From an uncultured Clostridia bacterium (GTDB taxonomy: Bacteria > Bacillota > Clostridia > Christensenellales > Borkfalkiaceae): a DNA stretch of 54,771 nucleotides. The notes under the pieces are model-generated. The model did not search any database. It saw only the letters and a list, made by a program, of their open reading frames with translations, and was not told the origin of the DNA. Positions within the stretch are counted from its first letter, which is position 1, and the number at the start of each line of letters is the position of its first letter. Shown here piece by piece: positions 7,333 through 15,410 of this stretch. The position numbers and the translations under genes were made by a program. The stretch lies in assembly GCA_947625245.1 (NCBI GenBank), contig CANQNO010000009.1:1-54771 (forward strand), given 5' to 3'.

Positions 7333-8577
7333 ATGAAACAATTTTTAAACATATTTCTCTTTGAGCTGAAAGGATATCTGAAAAACAAGTTGTTTATCGG
7401 GATAACTATATTTTTGATAATAGCCATGACGGTTGCAGTGTTTATACCCAACATCATTGCCGCCGCAAACAGCGGAAGCGAGGATAAGAAAAGCGCCGTA
7501 ATGCTTATAAGTTCGGAACAGCCCGGGGTTGTGCAACTTGCTGGGCAATACTTTGAAGAGGCTTTTGAAAATTACGCCGTTACCCCGACGGACGCGTCGG
7601 TGGACGAAATAAAGGAAAAGATTATCAAGGGCGAAGCGGAGTGTGCTTTCGTATTTGACAGCCTGTCCTCCTATACCTATTACGTTAAAAATCTTTCTTT
7701 GTACGATACCAACACCGCGGTTGCGGACGCAGTGCTTACCGAAGTAAACCGCATTTTTGCAATGACGGCAAGCGGGCTGTCGCCCGAACAGGCACAAGCA
7801 ATAATGTCCGTGCAGATAGAAAGCTCGGTTTTGCCGCTCGGCAAAAACCAGATGAAGAACTTTTTGTACACCTATATAATGATATTTGCGCTGTACATGG
7901 TAATTCTGTTATACGGGCAGATGGTGGCTACGAACGTAGCCGCAGAAAAGAGCTCGCGCGCAATGGAATTGCTTATTACAAGCACAAAGCCCGTAAACCT
8001 GATATTCGGAAAGGTGCTCGCCTCCTGCTCGGCGGGGTTTATGCAACTCGTCGCGCTGTTCGGCTCCGCCGTTATTCTGTTCAACATAAACAAGCAGGCG
8101 TTGGGCGGGAATATAATTATGCAATCAATATTCGGCATACCGATAGGGTTGCTGTTTTATATGCTGGCGTTCTTCGTTCTGGGATTTTTGATTTACGCCT
8201 TTTTGTACGGCGCGCTGGGCTCCACTACTTCCAAACCGGAGGACGTGAATACCTGTATTATGCCCGTGACTTTTCTGTTTATAATTGCCTTTTTTGTGGT
8301 GATATTTTCTATGACGAGCGGAAATGTCGACAATATGGCAATGCTTATATGCTCGTATATCCCCTTCACTTCGCCCATAGCGATGTTCACGCGGATTGCA
8401 ATGAGTACGGTAGCCTGGTACGAAATATTCATATCCATAGCAATACTTGCGGCTTCGGTGGTAGCCGTAGGGTTTATCGCCGCAAAAATTTACCGCGCGG
8501 GCGTGCTCTTATACGGGAAACGCCCGAAGTTGGGAGAAATACTTAAAACGGTGTTCAAAAAGCAGGGTACAAAGTAA
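7333..8577 (+). CDS. ABC transporter permease (NatB/YhaP-like, ABC-2 type)
   Basis: This 414-residue permease has one N-terminal helix (residues 18-40), a large extracytoplasmic domain to about residue 175, then five or six clustered helices. The sequence VAAEKSSRAMELLITSTKPVNLIFGK is the coupling-helix signature of ABC-2 permeases of the NatB/CcmB type. It follows an AAGGAG site and forms a transcription unit with the ATPase upstream, ending at two hairpins after 8577. The large extracytoplasmic domain is typical of sodium or drug efflux permeases, but the cargo is unknown. Confidence 0.88.
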   Translation: MKQFLNIFLFELKGYLKNKLFIGITIFLIIAMTVAVFIPNIIAAANSGSEDKKSAVMLISSEQPGVVQLAGQYFEEAFENYAVTPTDASVDEIKEKIIKGEAECAFVFDSLSSYTYYVKNLSLYDTNTAVADAVLTEVNRIFAMTASGLSPEQAQAIMSVQIESSVLPLGKNQMKNFLYTYIMIFALYMVILLYGQMVATNVAAEKSSRAMELLITSTKPVNLIFGKVLASCSAGFMQLVALFGSAVILFNINKQALGGNIIMQSIFGIPIGLLFYMLAFFVLGFLIYAFLYGALGSTTSKPEDVNTCIMPVTFLFIIAFFVVIFSMTSGNVDNMAMLICSYIPFTSPIAMFTRIAMSTVAWYEIFISIAILAASVVAVGFIAAKIYRAGVLLYGKRPKLGEILKTVFKKQGTK

Positions 8578-8582
8578 TTTTA

Positions 8583-8655
8583 AAAGCGCCTCAGACCAAC
8601 GGTTTGAGGCGCTTTTAAATTGAATCCGCCCGCCTGTAAACGGCGGGCGGATTTT
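8583..8655. terminator. Two back-to-back terminator hairpins between convergent genes
   Basis: GCGCCTCAGACC and the facing TTTGAGGCGC, followed by TTTTAAAT, end the plus-strand ABC operon (8586-8620). A second hairpin, CCGCCCGCC and GGCGGGCGG at 8627-8651, sits just after the aspartate kinase stop read from the minus strand. Confidence 0.7.
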
Positions 8656-8656
8656 G

Positions 8657-9961
8657 TCAATTGAAAAATTCACTGTATAAAGTTTTAATGCAATTTTCAA
8701 AGTCCCCGTCGCGGACGGAAACGGTAAAGCTCAGCCTGTTGGCGCCGTATTCCGCCGAATACACTTCGATGCCGGCGGCGGCAAGCGCCGAAAAAATTTT
8801 CTGCGGCAAGGCGCAGGACGAACCCAAACCGTACCCCACTACCGAAACATAGGATAAATTTTTTATTACCCTAACCGAATCGGGCTGCAGTTCCTCTTCC
8901 AGAGACGAGGAGATTTCGCCTGTAACATCGTCGGACAGGTTGCGGAAAGCGAGCGACAAACTGCCCGCATAGCCCGCCGTACGCTCCGCCGCCGCTCTTC
9001 TTCCGCAAATTTCCAGAGCGCGGCGCAGAAACGACGGATCGGTCTCCGCAGACGCCTTATATAGAACTACCGCGGTATAATTTTTGTTGCCAGAAATGCC
9101 AGTTACGGGTCCGTTTCCGGGCAGATAGTCCGAAACGGGCAATATGACCGTTCCCTCATCCTGCGGGCGGAAAGTGTTTTTGATAATAACGGGAATTCCA
9201 GCTTCGCGCACGGGCAAAACGCTTTGGCTGTGCAGAACGCCCGCACCCATGAAACTCAGCTCGCCCATCTCTTCGTAAGACAACGACTTTATGTGCCGCG
9301 GACTTGCTACTATGCGGGGGTCGCAGGCGTAAAAGCCTGAAACGTCCGTCCAGTTTTCGTAAACAGAGGCTCGGATGGCGCGGGCTATGAGGGCGCCCGT
9401 AATATCGGAACCGCCGCGGGAAAAAGTCTTTATTTTGCCGTCGGAACCTGTGCCGTAAAAGCCCGGGAAAACGACAAAGTCGTATTTGGAGCAGACTTCT
9501 TTTACGGCTTTGTACGTCCTTTCGCTATCCACTCCCCCGTCGGCGCCGAAAAAAATCACGTCCCTGGCGTCGCAGAATTTTGCGCCGAAAACTTCGGCGG
9601 CTATGCGGGCGCACAGATACTCCCCGCGCGACGCGGTAAAGCCCGCGTCCGCGTTTTCAAAGATCTCCCTTTCTGTTTCGTCGAGGACGGCTTTGACGGC
9701 AAGACCGCAATTCAGTTCCCTTGCAATCGATTCGAAACGGGCGCGGACGGGCGCGAAAGCCCTCTCTTTTTCCGTGCCGTGCGCGGCGTGGCAGGCGTAC
9801 AGGAGGTCGGTAACCTTTTTGTCGCCCGAAAAACGTTTGCCCGGCGCAGAAACGACGATATAACGCCTACCCGCGTCGGAGCAAATTATGTTTTTAACGG
9901 CATTTATCACATTGCCGTCGGCCATGGAAGTGCCGCCGAATTTGCAAACTTTAACCGACAT
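8657..9961 (-). CDS. lysC: Aspartate kinase
   Basis: The 434-residue monofunctional aspartokinase phosphorylates L-aspartate at the first step to lysine, methionine and threonine, and supplies aspartate semialdehyde. Visible motifs are VCKFGGTSMADG at residues 5-16, FSRGGSDITGALIARAI near 178 and the substrate loop NWTDVSGFYACDPRIV near 200. Two ACT-type regulatory repeats follow (about residues 290-434; NLSYVSVVGYGLG belongs to the second), implying feedback control. Typical length is 400-460. A ribosome binding site AAGGGAA lies right before the ATG. It is transcribed after the DUF1015 gene with a 63-base gap containing a weak hairpin. Aspartate semialdehyde is also a substrate of the carboxyspermidine pathway encoded elsewhere in this window. 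Confidence 0.9.
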   Translation of the reverse strand: MSVKVCKFGGTSMADGNVINAVKNIICSDAGRRYIVVSAPGKRFSGDKKVTDLLYACHAAHGTEKERAFAPVRARFESIARELNCGLAVKAVLDETEREIFENADAGFTASRGEYLCARIAAEVFGAKFCDARDVIFFGADGGVDSERTYKAVKEVCSKYDFVVFPGFYGTGSDGKIKTFSRGGSDITGALIARAIRASVYENWTDVSGFYACDPRIVASPRHIKSLSYEEMGELSFMGAGVLHSQSVLPVREAGIPVIIKNTFRPQDEGTVILPVSDYLPGNGPVTGISGNKNYTAVVLYKASAETDPSFLRRALEICGRRAAAERTAGYAGSLSLAFRNLSDDVTGEISSSLEEELQPDSVRVIKNLSYVSVVGYGLGSSCALPQKIFSALAAAGIEVYSAEYGANRLSFTVSVRDGDFENCIKTLYSEFFN

Positions 9962-10024
9962 TTCCCTTAAATAAGATCCTGCCGCCCCGCAAGAGGGCGG
10001 CGGACCGATTCTTTACAAGATTTT

Positions 10025-11200
10025 TTACTTTATGAGTTTTGCTTCGATATAATAGCGCTTTTCGTTGCCCTCGCCCATGCTGAAAGTTTTGCGGGGCAAG
10101 TTGCCGCCTTTGGAGATGAGGTCGAAGAAATCGCCCTTTTTGATGGCGGGCAAAATAATGCCTGCGCCGCCCTCTTTGGTGAAATCGAGAAGTTCTTTAT
10201 CGCCGTGGATATAGTCTACTTCGCCGCCGTTTTCGGCAAGGTACGACTTTATGTATTCGTCGAGGGAGCGTATGCCTTCGGGCACGTTTTCGGGGAAAGG
10301 AATTTTTTCGGACTTGCCGCCGATTGCAAGATATGCCGCCGACTTGCCTTTGAGCGACAATCCCTTTTTGAATTTGGCGGGGTCGGATATTTTGACGAGC
10401 CTGTGTATGGGTTCGAAGTTCAAGGCTTTATCGTAAATGTTGACCGCTTCCACCAGCGCGAAACGTGCGGGATGAGTCTCCCTTTCGGCTGCGGACAGCG
10501 TGGGTTTTAAATTCTCCCAGCAGGTTTTTGCGGTTGCGAGCGAGTGGTTGCCGTCGCCTACGGCGAAGAGGAATTTATCCTCTTTGTCCGCAACGAGCGC
10601 ATACAACGCGTCGGTGACTTTTTGGGCGTTTTTGATATACGTGCCGACAATGTGTCCGCCGTTCATGTTAAGGTCGAAGTCGTACAATACTTCGCCGCGC
10701 TCAGCTGTTTTGAGGACGGAATCGTCGGGGTCGTTGTACAACAACATTATATGCGGCAATTCCACGGGTGCGTTTTTGCGTATCTCCACGCGGGGAGGAA
10801 TTCTTTCGAGAATAGTTGCCTCGGTGGAACGAACGGGAGTTTTTGCGCCCTTTTCAAAGGAATAGTCTTCAAGGTCGATCGCAAGCACTATACCCGTGCG
10901 CACACCCGATTCGGTGGAGCGCTCTACGAGTATGAAACCGCCCTCTACCTTTTTGAACACACCCTCTTTGAGATACTTTTCCATTGCCGCGTTTGCTGCC
11001 GCAATGCGCGCGGGAGCGTTGTCTTTCAAATAGATTTCAGGGAAAATCATATTGAAAGTTGAGAGCTTGCCGCGGGTGAGTTTTTCAACTTCTTCCCAAT
11101 ACTTGTAGTCGGAAGTGAACTGGTCGCATGCGTTAACCGCCCACGCCGTCATATCCGCGTTTTTGGGAAGGAGAATTTGGGGAATTTTTACCGTTTTCAT
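10025..11200 (-). CDS. DUF1015 family protein
   Basis: This 391-residue protein has the family hallmark AVGDGNHSLATAKTCWE near residue 220 and the N-terminal segment NACDQFTSDYKYWEEVE near 23. DUF1015 (SpoIIE-unrelated, HTH-free) proteins are widespread in Firmicutes and Thermotoga. Their biochemical role is not established, although they are often found near serine biosynthesis genes, which are absent here. The ribosome binding site GAGG overlaps the TGA stop of the small CdaR-like gene upstream, so it is almost certainly translated from the dacA transcript. No signal peptide or membrane segment is visible, so it should be cytoplasmic. Confidence 0.85.
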   Translation of the reverse strand: MKTVKIPQILLPKNADMTAWAVNACDQFTSDYKYWEEVEKLTRGKLSTFNMIFPEIYLKDNAPARIAAANAAMEKYLKEGVFKKVEGGFILVERSTESGVRTGIVLAIDLEDYSFEKGAKTPVRSTEATILERIPPRVEIRKNAPVELPHIMLLYNDPDDSVLKTAERGEVLYDFDLNMNGGHIVGTYIKNAQKVTDALYALVADKEDKFLFAVGDGNHSLATAKTCWENLKPTLSAAERETHPARFALVEAVNIYDKALNFEPIHRLVKISDPAKFKKGLSLKGKSAAYLAIGGKSEKIPFPENVPEGIRSLDEYIKSYLAENGGEVDYIHGDKELLDFTKEGGAGIILPAIKKGDFFDLISKGGNLPRKTFSMGEGNEKRYYIEAKLIK

Positions 11201-11211
11201 AATTTTTTACC

Positions 11212-11319
11212 TCATATATTTATTAATATAACCGTAAGAACGGCAATGAACACAGCAAGTATTTTGATGGGGATATTTTTGGTGAACAGCCCCTTTAAAA
11301 ATTCGGAAACCTTTTTCAT
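11212..11319 (-). CDS. 35-residue membrane peptide resembling the N-terminal anchor of CdaR (YbbR)
   Basis: The ATG at 11319 directly abuts the dacA TAA. The peptide begins MKKVSEFLKGLFTKN and continues IPIKILAVFIAVLTVILINI, then stops at TGA (11212-11214). The pattern of a basic start, a K-N-x-P/x-K-I-L motif and one hydrophobic helix is that of the first 30 residues of YbbR-domain proteins. CdaR, which carries YbbR domains outside the membrane and controls the c-di-AMP synthase, is normally encoded at exactly this position after dacA. Here no YbbR domain follows. It is either a reduced CdaR that keeps only its membrane part, or the remains of a deleted one. Tight coupling to dacA and to the next gene suggests it is translated. 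Confidence 0.65.
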   Translation of the reverse strand: MKKVSEFLKGLFTKNIPIKILAVFIAVLTVILINI

Positions 11320-12132
11320 TTATTTGCCCTCCGCGGTCAAATCGGACCAATAGTATTCGCTCAATGCGTTTTTGAGGTCGGAAGCGTCGGCATAGCGCTT
11401 TACCACCGCCCCGTTTTTGACTACCGAAATTATGCCCGTCTCTTCGGAGACGACGATCGCCGTGACGCTGGCAACCGAAGTTACGCCCAGCGCGGCGCGG
11501 TGGCGGCTGCCCATATCTTTGGGAAGGTTGTCGCTTTGCGCAACGGGCAAAAAGCAACCCGCGGCGTAAATTTTGTTGCCCTCTATAATCATTGCGCCGT
11601 CATGCAAAGGCGCTTTGGGATAGAACACCGCCTCTATCATCTGTGAAGTTATGTCGGCGTTTACTATCGTGCCGCTCTGTATTATACCTTCGGGCAGATT
11701 GTTGTTGGAAAGGACTATAAGCGCGCCTATGTCCTTTTTGGACATATTCTGCACCGCGCGTATGGTTTCGGTTATTATGAGCTGTACGCCCGAAACGGTG
11801 AGCGCGCCGACGTGGCGGGAATTCGAATCGAGAAGCGAACGCTTGATTTCCGAGTGGAACATGGTGAATATCAATACGGAAATCATTATTATTATCAGGA
11901 ACAACACGCAGTTGTCGAAATCGGAAAACGCGAAAGCGACGCCGCACAGCAATACCACGAATACGATTACGGCGATAAATTTGGAAGCTTTATTGTCCTT
12001 TAGCACCTTGAACATGTAGTAGTATACCAACGCGATGAGTATGAATTGCAATATAAGCGTTATATAATTTTCGGCAATGCCGTGCAGGAAAAAATATTTT
12101 ATGTTTTCCCACAGTATCCGCCCGTGCTCCAT
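11320..12132 (-). CDS. dacA: Diadenylate cyclase CdaA (c-di-AMP synthase)
   Basis: The 270-residue protein has three N-terminal transmembrane helices (about residues 25-45, 51-68, 74-91) and a DAC domain from about 105. Catalytic motifs are LHDGAMII (DGA at 178-180) and SRHRAALG (RHR at 210-212), both intact, so the enzyme should make c-di-AMP from two ATP. This second messenger governs potassium and osmolyte balance and cell wall homeostasis. GGAGG sits six bases before the ATG. A CdaR-like peptide gene follows with no gap. A glmM gene, the third usual member of the cluster, is not in the window. Confidence 0.95.
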   Translation of the reverse strand: MEHGRILWENIKYFFLHGIAENYITLILQFILIALVYYYMFKVLKDNKASKFIAVIVFVVLLCGVAFAFSDFDNCVLFLIIIMISVLIFTMFHSEIKRSLLDSNSRHVGALTVSGVQLIITETIRAVQNMSKKDIGALIVLSNNNLPEGIIQSGTIVNADITSQMIEAVFYPKAPLHDGAMIIEGNKIYAAGCFLPVAQSDNLPKDMGSRHRAALGVTSVASVTAIVVSEETGIISVVKNGAVVKRYADASDLKNALSEYYWSDLTAEGK

Positions 12133-12187
12133 ATCCGCCTCCTTGTGCCGTCCGTTGTATTTTTGCGACGGTCGTCAAATTATATTA

Positions 12188-12216
12188 TATATACAAAATG
12201 TTGAAAAATAAAGCAA
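12188..12216 (-). promoter_or_regulatory. Promoter of the dacA operon
   Basis: On the minus strand TTGCTT (12211-12216) and TATATA (12188-12193) are 17 bases apart, 56 bases before the dacA start and downstream of holA. Confidence 0.5.
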
Positions 12217-12231
12217 TTTGAGGTATTTAAT

Positions 12232-13218
12232 TTATTCCCGCCCGAAAAAAATTGCGGTTTCGCACTTTAAAAGCGCGGAAGCGGGTACCGACACGCCGTT
12301 TTTTATGTCCGATACGGCGCCGTATACCATATTTACGTACGAAGCGAGATTTTTTGTACCTATCGCAACCGCCTGCTCGCGGTTCTTTTTTACGGCGTAT
12401 TCTTTTAATCCGTTTTCACGGGCGTAAGCCGCGTCGGAAAGCGGAGAACAAGCCGCCGAAAGCAGATTTTTGAAATAATTCAAAAGCCCGTTCAGCACAG
12501 CCGTCTCGTCCGCGCCCTTGCTTTTAAGGTCGTTGGAAATTTCGCAGTATTTGGAATAATCCCTGCGCGCTATCGCGCCCGTCATTTCGTATATCCTGTA
12601 ATCGGCGTCCTTGTAGACAAGCGCGTCCGCCTCCTCCGCCTTAAGTTCGCCCGAAACTTTGTAGTCGATCAGCTTTCTGACTTCGGCGTCCACGCGCGCC
12701 ATGTCGCAAAGACAGTATGCCGCAATGTTTTCGGCTATATCCGCGGAACAGGTAATGCCCGCCCTTTTGAAAGTTATATAGATCCAGCGGGCTACCGTTT
12801 CGGGTTCGGCTTTGCCGCAGTCGACAAAAGTCACAGCCTTTTTGCGCTTTAAATCGGCGCCCTTTTTGCCCGCGGGGGCGGAGTTTACTATCAACAGTAG
12901 CCCCGACGGCGGGAAATCTTCGAAAAGCGGCTGCAAATATTCGTTATATTCGGCTTCGGTCGGATAGAAATCGGTCACTTTGACTATCCGCTTTTCCGCC
13001 ATGAAGGGATAATTTTCGAGCGCGGCGACAAGCCCGTTAAGCGCAGCGCCCTTGAGCGTTTCGCCCCCGAAAACAGAAAAATTCAGTTCGGGATTTACCA
13101 AAAACGCCTGCTTTATCATCTCCTCGCCTTTCATGCGGAAATAGGCGTCCTCGCCTTCGAGCAGATATACGGGCTTTGCGCCCTCTTTTATGCTGTCTTT
13201 CAAATCGGTGAATTTCAT
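12232..13218 (-). CDS. holA: DNA polymerase III subunit delta
   Basis: The 328-residue clamp-loader subunit starts MKFTDLKDSIKEGAKPVYLLEG, where PVYLLEGEDAYF is the family's N-terminal signature in place of a working P-loop. A mid region (LLIVNSAPAGKKGADLKRKKA) and the C-terminal helical domain with KNREQAVAIGTKNLASY fit HolA/YqeN. Delta opens the beta clamp during its loading on DNA. I chose the ATG at 13218; the longer frame runs back into the acyltransferase gene. It overlaps that gene's stop by four bases, so the two are translationally coupled. Sequence divergence is high, as is usual for HolA. Confidence 0.88.
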   Translation of the reverse strand: MKFTDLKDSIKEGAKPVYLLEGEDAYFRMKGEEMIKQAFLVNPELNFSVFGGETLKGAALNGLVAALENYPFMAEKRIVKVTDFYPTEAEYNEYLQPLFEDFPPSGLLLIVNSAPAGKKGADLKRKKAVTFVDCGKAEPETVARWIYITFKRAGITCSADIAENIAAYCLCDMARVDAEVRKLIDYKVSGELKAEEADALVYKDADYRIYEMTGAIARRDYSKYCEISNDLKSKGADETAVLNGLLNYFKNLLSAACSPLSDAAYARENGLKEYAVKKNREQAVAIGTKNLASYVNMVYGAVSDIKNGVSVPASALLKCETAIFFGRE

Positions 13219-14024
13219 TTTTCCGCCTCCGCGGCGTCCGCCGTTTCCTCTTTGGGGCGGTAAATGTATTTTATAAACTCGCAATCGCTGAGTTTTGCCC
13301 TTTCGCACATGGCGGCATACACCTCGTCCCTGAGCTTTTTGACCGCCGCTTTGGAAGGCAAAGTTTTATCGGGGAAAAACGGACCGTCGACATAGACGAA
13401 CCGCTTGGGGTAGCGCGAGTGTTTGCGCTTTTTGTAGACCATTGTATACGAAAAAACGGGCGCGCCGCATTTTACGGGATAGGCGAAAGATACGGACGGG
13501 AAAGGGCGGATACCCGTGTAATAATGCCAGATATGGGCTTCGGGATATATGGCTATCCAGTGTTTTTTTTCGTAAGCTTCCTTTATCGCGGCGTTGAAAC
13601 GGGACATTGCGTGAAAGCCTTCGGGCACGGGAAAGCCGCCCACTGCCTTAATAAGCCACGCCAGACCCTTTATTGAAATAGCGTCCGAATTTACGACCAC
13701 ATCCGCGGGGCGGGGATAGGCGAGATAGCTCGGGTTGAAAGCGTCGAGTATCATGGACGTATGGTTGCCGTAGATGAACGCACCGCCCTTTTTATAGCCT
13801 TTCATATTCTTTTTGCCTACATAGGTGACCCTTTTTATGATTTTGTTGTAAAAAAAGCCTATCGGGCGGACAATTCCGTAATAAAACATCCCGCGCAAAA
13901 ACTTCCGCCAGAAGCCTTTGTTGAGGTATTCGTAATTTTCCGGCACGGGTTTGTGGTTTATATCGAGCCCCGCAAAATCGTCGTTGACCGGGTCCGAATA
14001 GTAATATACTTCCTGCAATTTCAT
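13215..14024 (-). CDS. 1-acyl-sn-glycerol-3-phosphate acyltransferase (PlsC-like)
   Basis: The 269-residue enzyme belongs to the lysophosphatidate acyltransferase superfamily. Motif I is read as GNHTSMILDAF near residues 86-96 and motif III as YPEAHIWHYYTGIRPF near 160-175. The spacing in motif I is H-x5-D (H88, D94) rather than the textbook H-x4-D, and the PEG motif is replaced by PEAH. Both may be features of this Clostridia subgroup. It should acylate lysophosphatidic acid in membrane phospholipid synthesis at the inner membrane face. A hydrophobic stretch near residues 45-60 could anchor it. It lies six bases after mnmE and overlaps holA. Confidence 0.75.
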   Translation of the reverse strand: MKLQEVYYYSDPVNDDFAGLDINHKPVPENYEYLNKGFWRKFLRGMFYYGIVRPIGFFYNKIIKRVTYVGKKNMKGYKKGGAFIYGNHTSMILDAFNPSYLAYPRPADVVVNSDAISIKGLAWLIKAVGGFPVPEGFHAMSRFNAAIKEAYEKKHWIAIYPEAHIWHYYTGIRPFPSVSFAYPVKCGAPVFSYTMVYKKRKHSRYPKRFVYVDGPFFPDKTLPSKAAVKKLRDEVYAAMCERAKLSDCEFIKYIYRPKEETADAAEAEK

Positions 14025-14030
14025 ATCACG

Positions 14031-15332
14031 TCATTTACCTACGCAGAATTTGGAAAATATTCTGTTAATAACTTCTTCGCTTGCCGTTTCGCCCGTGATC
14101 TCGCCCAAAGCATTCCAGGTCTCGCGCAGGTCCACCGCTATCATGTCGCAAGTGAGGCTGCCGATGGCGGCGACGGCTTCGTCCAAAGATTTTTTTGCGC
14201 GCAGAAGCGCGTCATAGTGCCGCTCTTCCACTATAAAGGATTTGTCGAGGGCGTTCTCCCCCACGGCTATGGCGGAAAGCAGTTTTTTGAGCTCTTCCAC
14301 TCCCTCGCCCGTAAGCGCCGAAACAGCCGCGTCGTATTTTCCGTAAGGCTTTAATACGTCCGACTTGTTGAAAACGGTTACAAGCTTGCCGCAAAAGCCT
14401 TTGGGCGGGGTATCGGCGCCTTCGGTTACGAAAAGCACGATATCCGCCGTGCGTATTGCGTTTTTTGCCCGTTCGATGCCTATTTTTTCTATTTCGCCCG
14501 CGCCGTCGCGTATGCCCGCCGTGTCGTAAAAGTTGAAAATAACGCCGCCGATCTCCGCAGAACCTTCGACCGCGTCGCGGGTGGTGCCGGCTTCGGCGGA
14601 AACTATGGCTTTGTCATAGCCCAAAATTGCGTTTAGAAGGGAGCTTTTGCCCACGTTGGGCTTGCCGCAAATGGCAACGGAAACCCCGCTTTTTATCTTT
14701 TTGCCGCACGAATAGCCTGCGGCGAGCGCGGAAATCTTTTGGGAAAGCGCGCATACGTCCCGCTTTATGGCGGCGAGGTCAAGCCCGTCGGTATCCTCTT
14801 CGGGATAGTCTATTTCGGCGGAAATAGCCGCGAGGATATCGGTAAGCCCGTCTTGCAGCGCGCGCACTTCGCCCGTAAGCTTTTCGGAATACAGCATGCC
14901 GCCCGCCCTGAGCATTGCAAGACTTTCGGCGTTTATCATGTCTATCATCCCCTCCGCGGAGGCAAGCGACAGTTTGCCGTTCATAAAGGCGCGGCGGGTA
15001 AATTCGCCGCGCTCAGCCGCGCGCGCGCCGAGGGAAATGGCTTTTTTAAGTATGCCGCGGGCGATCTGGACCCCGCCGTGGCAATGAAATTCCACCGAGT
15101 CCTCGCCCGTAAACGAGCGGGGCGCGACAAAACAAACCATAAAGCCGTAATCTGTAAAGCCCTCGCCGCAAATCGTGCCGGGGTACATTTTGTTCGGTTC
15201 GAAAACTTCCGTCTTTTGCGACGGCTCGAACATCCTGCGCGCGAGCTCCGCAGAACCCGCTCCGCTTATTCTTATTATTGCAACGCCGCCCGTGCCGTTC
15301 GCGGTGGAAACGGCGGCAATACACTCTCCCAT
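14031..15332 (-). CDS. mnmE: tRNA modification GTPase MnmE
   Basis: The 433-residue protein begins MGECIAAVSTANGTGGVAIIRISG, the folate-binding N-terminal domain. G-domain motifs follow: GKPNVGKSSLLNA near residue 222, DTAGIRDGAGEIEKIGIERA near 268 and NKSDV near 320. It ends FSKFCVGK, the conserved C-terminal C-x-G-K that marks active MnmE. With MnmG it installs the carboxymethylaminomethyl group on U34 of several tRNAs. The length is slightly shorter than the usual 450-460. The ribosome binding site is GGAG eight bases upstream, and a clean promoter lies before it. MnmG is not in the window. Confidence 0.95.
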   Translation of the reverse strand: MGECIAAVSTANGTGGVAIIRISGAGSAELARRMFEPSQKTEVFEPNKMYPGTICGEGFTDYGFMVCFVAPRSFTGEDSVEFHCHGGVQIARGILKKAISLGARAAERGEFTRRAFMNGKLSLASAEGMIDMINAESLAMLRAGGMLYSEKLTGEVRALQDGLTDILAAISAEIDYPEEDTDGLDLAAIKRDVCALSQKISALAAGYSCGKKIKSGVSVAICGKPNVGKSSLLNAILGYDKAIVSAEAGTTRDAVEGSAEIGGVIFNFYDTAGIRDGAGEIEKIGIERAKNAIRTADIVLFVTEGADTPPKGFCGKLVTVFNKSDVLKPYGKYDAAVSALTGEGVEELKKLLSAIAVGENALDKSFIVEERHYDALLRAKKSLDEAVAAIGSLTCDMIAVDLRETWNALGEITGETASEEVINRIFSKFCVGK

Positions 15333-15350
15333 CGCCCGCTCCTTTGAAAA

Positions 15351-15379
15351 ATTATACCATATAGTTTTTTGGTTTGCAA
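15351..15379 (-). promoter_or_regulatory. Promoter of mnmE
   Basis: Minus-strand TTGCAA (15374-15379) and TATAAT (15351-15356) are 17 bases apart and 18 bases before the mnmE start. Confidence 0.65.
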
Positions 15380-15408
15380 GAAAACAGCGCTCTTATCGAG
15401 CGCTGTTT
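15375..15408 (-). terminator. Rho-independent terminator
   Basis: ACAGCGCTC and GAGCGCTGT flank a five-base loop, with TTTT on both sides. Read on the minus strand it follows the membrane protein gene by a few bases. It overlaps the -35 of the mnmE promoter. Confidence 0.75.
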
Positions 15409-15410
15409 TT

